In this document: in pieces, positions 60,005-64,000 of the stretch
Numbering within the stretch: the stretch's first letter is position 1
Layout of the letters: each line of letters starts with the position of its first letter
Assembly (NCBI GenBank): GCA_030737875.1
Contig: CM060925.1
Span: 484,591,514 to 484,655,513 of the forward strand
DNA length: 64,000 bases
Source of the DNA: Allium sativum
Taxonomy: Eukaryota > Streptophyta > Magnoliopsida > Asparagales > Amaryllidaceae
Reading direction: 5' to 3'
Translations under genes and position numbers: made by a program
The notes under the pieces: generated by a model
Database searches by the model: none
The model's input: only the letters and a program-made list of their open reading frames with translations
What the model was told of the DNA's origin: nothing

Positions 60005-60113
60005 CAGGTCGACTGGGTGGTCGACTGGGTAGTCGACCTCCCCTGACCAGGTCGACTGGGTAGTCGACCTCCACCAGACCAGGTCGACCATAATGTCGAC
60101 CTGGGGGTCGACC
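60005..60113 (+). repeat. GTCGAC palindromic array in S1
   Basis: Eight or so GTCGAC sites in about 110 bp in a repeating AGGTCGACTGGGTAGTCGAC context, giving nested inverted repeats. Confidence 0.88.
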
Positions 60114-60195
60114 TGCTCCCGAAACCCAGTTTTTTTAACCTGGTTCATTCTGATGTATCTGGTCTCGTTTTTGTCTAGATTCATCCGCCTAATCC

Positions 60196-60203
60196 TATAT
60201 AAA
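60196..60203 (+). promoter_or_regulatory. TATA box of S1
   Basis: TATATAAA in AATCCTATATAAACTCACCC, about 470 bp into the LTR. Confidence 0.7.
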
Positions 60204-61349
60204 CTCACCCCTAGCCTCATTCTCTTCACACCATTTCATTCTGTCTATATTCTGCCTCTGTTCTAATTAAAAATAAAAATGGCATCGCTACCCTGATGGA
60301 ATCAAAACTTGGACTGATGAATCTTCTTCCAACCTGAATAGATTTAAAAGCTAAATCAAATCTCGAATCCAAGTTTAGAGCTACAACAGTTAAAGAGGAA
60401 TAATTCAGCAATTCTCCATCAACAACAGTTTATTATCCTTTCTTAAAACCACGAAAGGCAAGTATAGTTATTTTCCGCTATAAACGTTAATTATGATTGT
60501 GACATGAATTGTAAATCTGAATTTGAGGTTATGTCTGTTCTATTTAGATCTATCTTATTCAGTATCTCTTTCTTCTTTCTATTCTATAGCCAGGCTACCA
60601 CGAGCCTGAGCCAAATCTCATAAGAGATTAACACACGAACGCTAAAATGTTTGGGACAAATAATGAATGATACATAACTAGACAGGACTGATTCGAGGAC
60701 ATGACATAAAATCTGAGGCATATAATTGGACATGTGGCATATTTAACATATGACTTGAGATTGAGACATAAAATATATTGGACTTATGACTTGGGATTCG
60801 GGACATAGATTTAACCGTTAAAATGAAACTAATTTAGATACATAGTACATGTTGTAATCTAGATCTGTAGTTAATTTGAGAAATAAACATACGTTAGATC
60901 TAGATCTGTTCATACTAGGTATGATAATCTGTGATTTAGGAGAAGGGGAATTATAGTACAACTTGAAACTTGGGGGTAAAATGTATGTTTTAAATCAAGG
61001 TCTGATGTTAGAGTTTAAAGATAATTTACAACATGTTATGCGTGAATGATAATGCATGTTGAGGACATACTACATGTTATAGTTTAAAAATCTTGATTTT
61101 TGGGACATTCTTTTATGTAAAAGATTCATGACTTGAAAAAGGAATATGTGACTTAGGCGTAGAGACCTATACAAAAATAGGATAACTATTAATGTGAATG
61201 CGCCTAAATAAGGGTTTTTGGATATCTGGCATCATAGGCTATAATTTGGCATAATCCATATTGTTTATCGTGATTTATGGAGAATATTCTGTACTATGTA
61301 ATGTTTAGTTAGGAGCATATGTGGCAAGTGAGTTTAGGATAAATTTATG

Positions 61350-61470
61350 ATTAGGCAAGATATGATATATAATCTGCATAATCTGTTATCTGCAAAATCT
61401 GTTAAATTGCCTTATCTGCTAAATCTGCTAAATAGTCTAATCTGCAAGATCTGTTATCTGTTTAATCTGT
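61350..61470 (+). repeat. ATCTG-rich degenerate repeat in S1
   Basis: Irregular repeats of AATCTG, ATCTGTT and ATCTGCTAA. Confidence 0.7.
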
Positions 61471-61663
61471 TGAATGACGTAATCTGTTGGAACTGAAATG
61501 CTGAAATTTGAAGTATGTGAATCGGTAGGCTCGATTTAAAATTGAGCAAAACTTGTTAATAAAACCTCAAATAACCTGTTGTAACTTGTACAGAAGTTTA
61601 ATCTGTTAAATAAACAGAATTAGTCTGATATCTGAAAAATCTGTATTGGAATGAAATGGCTAT

Positions 61664-61890
61664 GACACGAGGTTAGACTCTATTTGCGGTAGAAGCCTGC
61701 CTGGAACCAACCGGCTTAACCAGCGACCGCAAACTGCCAGTCTAATGTGAGAGGTCGTAGGCATAACTAAAATATGCTTAGACTCGAGGTTAGGTCTGGC
61801 TTGTGGCAGAAGTCTGCCCGGAACCGCACGGCATATCCAGCGGCCACAAGCTACCGACCTAATATGAGAGGTCTATGCATTAATATTTAA
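61664..61890 (+). repeat. 117-bp tandem duplication in S1
   Basis: Two diverged copies starting GACACGAGGTTAGACTC (61664) and GACTCGAGGTTAGGTC (61781), both with GCCTGCC/TCTGCC, GGAACC, CCAGCG and TATGAGAGGTC-like landmarks in the same order. Confidence 0.82.
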
Positions 61891-62499
61891 TTAATGCAAA
61901 ACTGGGATAAATATGATGTCTAAAATGTGTTGGGTAGATAGGGTTAAACCAATTGGACTAATGAATTTAACAAACCCGTTTCGTGAATCTGTAGGCCCAA
62001 TTACAAAGTTAGACAAATCTGTAAATCTGTTAAATCCGTATATCCAATCCGTTAGTCTAAAAACTTGTCTGATCTGTGAACTAGTTGATCCGAACTCTGT
62101 ATGTCTGAACTTGTAAACAAGTTAATCTGAAATCTGTTAGTCTCGGGACATAAGGTTAGGAGGGAAATTACTTGTATCATCTGTTGTTTGGGACCCATAT
62201 TAGTCAGTAACCCTTTCTGGTATCAAAACTTTGACCCAACAGTAGGTACGGTCCGGGCATGCTTACTGAACAAAGGTTCATTCTGATAATGGCGAGGGGT
62301 GTTGATGGTGCGTTCCAACCGGGTCATGTGCGTGCATGGATCCCGGTCTGCCTCTGAGGATGTAAGACGCCGTGACATCTGTAAATAGGCCTGTGCCAAT
62401 TGGTTGTCACTTTAGGGAGTGATACACCCTATTGTGGAGCCAACACAGGGTATTTATGTATTAGGGAGCCGATCGCTTGGGGTAGGGTTTTAGGGTACA

Positions 62500-62870
62500 C
62501 TTAGTTCTGTCTGTTTCTGTTGGTACCGTCTGTTTCTGTTGGTACCGTCTGTTTCTGTAGGGTGGCAACACCTGTCTGTTTCTGCGTGGTACCGTCTGAT
62601 CGGGTGGTAAAGGCCCATTTACTAGTGTACACCTAATTCTACATTATGTTTCCGTAGGAATTAATCTGTTTCTGTTTTTGTACCTTCTGTTCGGGTGGTA
62701 AAGGCCCATCATTATCATTCTTTTTCTGTCTATTTCTGTTCGGGTAGTAAAGGCCCATTTTTAGCATTCTGTTTCTGTCTGTTTCTGCTGGGGTAGTAAA
62801 TGCCCATTAATAGCATTCTCTTCTGTGGAAATAATTCTGTTCCCGTTTCTGTTTCAGTTTAGACATTAGG
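62500..62870 (+). repeat. TCTGTTTCTG-rich repeat in S1
   Basis: Many copies of CTGTTTCTG interspersed with GGTACCGTCTG and GGTAGTAAAGGCCCATT, forming a degenerate higher-order pattern. Confidence 0.78.
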
Positions 62871-63448
62871 GTGACACCTAATCCTGTTATACTAGTATTA
62901 GTGTAGAGAAATGAAAAGTAATATTATTATGTTTCTTCTGTCTAACCTAAGTACATCTGCTGCTCCTGTTACGGTTATCTCTCATTCAGTTTTATTTGCA
63001 TGCCATGATTATTATTATCTATTCATATGTTGAAAGTCACTGGACTTGCCTATCTTTATGTTTGACCTTGCTTGTTTTCGCCCCTTTTCTTCCGTTCTCC
63101 CCCTCCAAGTTTTCCAAGGAGGGAATACTTTAGCTTGATCCGGATTTCTTCTGCTTGAAGTACTTGAAGTGCGTAAAGCATGGCTTAACTTCTTATGGCA
63201 ACTTATGTGGGGATTATGATTTTAAAGTTTTGTACTCTAATGCCTTTCTGAACAAAGACTGATATTTATGTACTTGAGTTTTTGGTAAAGATGTAACCAC
63301 ACTGATTTCTGTTTTCCACTGTAATAAAGTTATAATTTCTCAAGTATTGCTTATATGTGTTGTAAATTTCTATTCTGTCTAAATAAAAGCTCCACCAAAG
63401 TTAAGACATTCCCTTTGTGAGTGACCTTAACGGAGGTGGGGTGTTACA

Positions 63449-63453
63449 AAAGA
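63449..63453 (+). repeat. Target site duplication of S1, right
   Basis: AAAGA, identical to 59721-59725. Confidence 0.92.
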
Positions 63454-63829
63454 GGAACCGGTGAGAAGGATAATAAAGCACATAAAAAGTCGTGATTTTT
63501 TAAGCATATAGAGTTGACTCCCTTAAATGAAACCCCAAAGAAGATTTATTCCACTAACAAAAGGCTTTGGAGTATTCCCTCGGGTAAAACCTCAAAGGAT
63601 CATGGAGCAACAAGCCAACTCCAGGAAATTCTGTCAGTTTCATAATCAGCCAGGGCATAACACAAATGAATGTCGGCACCTGAGAAGCATTATTGAGGAG
63701 CTCATCCGAAAGAATCAACTTCAGCAGTATGTCAAAAATCCTCAAAGTGCTCCAGCAGTCCAGGGGCAGAGTGATGCTACCGGTCAACCCGGGGCACATG
63801 AGAAAGCCCGAACATCTATAGACTTATGA
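63454..63829 (+). pseudogene. Tat-lineage Gypsy gag, C-terminal part with zinc knuckle
   Basis: Continuation of the gag broken at 59725. A CCHC-like knuckle near 63630-63680 ([14 protein letters not shown]) is followed by [18 protein letters not shown], the tail typical of Tat-lineage gag. A TGA stop closes the frame at 63827-63829. No protease or RT is recognisable in the remaining 170 bases. Confidence 0.83.
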
Positions 63830-64000
63830 CCAATTATCGATTAGCAACCATCGACTACAATTCAATATCCAAAGATAAAAATGCGCAACCCCCATCATCT
63901 TTATTTTATAATTACTTTATTTTGGTTTACTTCTTGCTATGTTCCTGTAGACAATCTGTGATTTACCTATACTATACCAAGCAATAGCTCTACAAGTTGA
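63830..64000. other. Downstream of Tat gag
   Basis: Short window edge; nothing recognised. Confidence 0.5.

Larger units (their letters stand above)
59726..63448 (+). mobile_element. S1: solo LTR (3723 bp)
   Basis: Starts TGTAACACCCCGTATTTT and ends GGAGGTGGGGTGTTACA, with perfect AAAGA duplications. There is no gag, pol or second LTR inside, so it is most simply a solo LTR left by recombination between two LTRs. Orientation follows from the TATA box at 60196. Contains a GTCGAC array (60005-60113), ATCTG-rich and TCTGTTTCTG-rich stretches and a 117-bp duplication. Confidence 0.88.

Overview
The window looks like nuclear DNA of a flowering plant, probably a eudicot. It is AT-rich, dense in nested LTR retrotransposons (Ty3/Gypsy chromoviruses, a Tat-type Gypsy, a Ty1/Copia element, a long-LTR non-autonomous element), and carries one intron-containing host gene. 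No species can be named from the sequence alone.

Layout. (1) 1-23467: remains of two chromovirus elements (G1, G2) on the + strand arranged internal - LTR - internal - LTR, so one LTR is shared between them. That shared LTR is split by a large-LTR non-coding retrotransposon (L1, 4362-15904) with about 5.05 kb LTRs, a 1.43 kb internal domain, tRNA-Met primer site, polypurine tract and a perfect 5-bp target duplication TCTCA. (2) 23468-25468: a probable LTR end fragment and a truncated minus-strand Copia element (LTR, PBS, gag, start of protease). (3) 25469-31337: the gene island, with a 122-nt hairpin at 26026-26147 and the only intact gene, a MORN-repeat phosphatidylinositol-4-phosphate 5-kinase (26870-29644, seven exons whose frames join exactly). 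(4) 31338-34931: a diverged L1-family LTR start interrupted by a tRNA-derived SINE with a 15-bp target duplication, then anonymous AT-rich DNA. (5) 34937-43878: the most complete chromovirus (G3), both LTRs present, TSD ATGAA, 3' LTR internally deleted, coding region broken. (6) 43884-49390: a minus-strand diverged relative of L1 with a 71-bp minisatellite. (7) 49825-57167: a minus-strand chromovirus (G4) whose LTR is split by a 3.1 kb non-coding TG...CA-like insertion with TSD GAGTC. (8) 57168-64000: a Tat-lineage Gypsy element (probable 5' LTR, PBS, gag) whose gag is split by a 3.7 kb solo LTR with TSD AAAGA.

The transposon genes are all broken. Many in-frame stops look like C-to-T or G-to-A changes (CAG, CAA, CGA, TGG codons) when copies are compared with each other, as expected of methylated, silenced elements. 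The kinase is the only locus expected to make a working protein.

I did not find a convincing new molecular system. The observations most worth following are the L1 family of very long LTR non-coding elements (three relatives in the window), the rapidly changing GTCG/GATC-rich arrays at the same place in each chromovirus LTR, the shared-LTR arrangement, and the hairpin about 720 bp upstream of the kinase gene.
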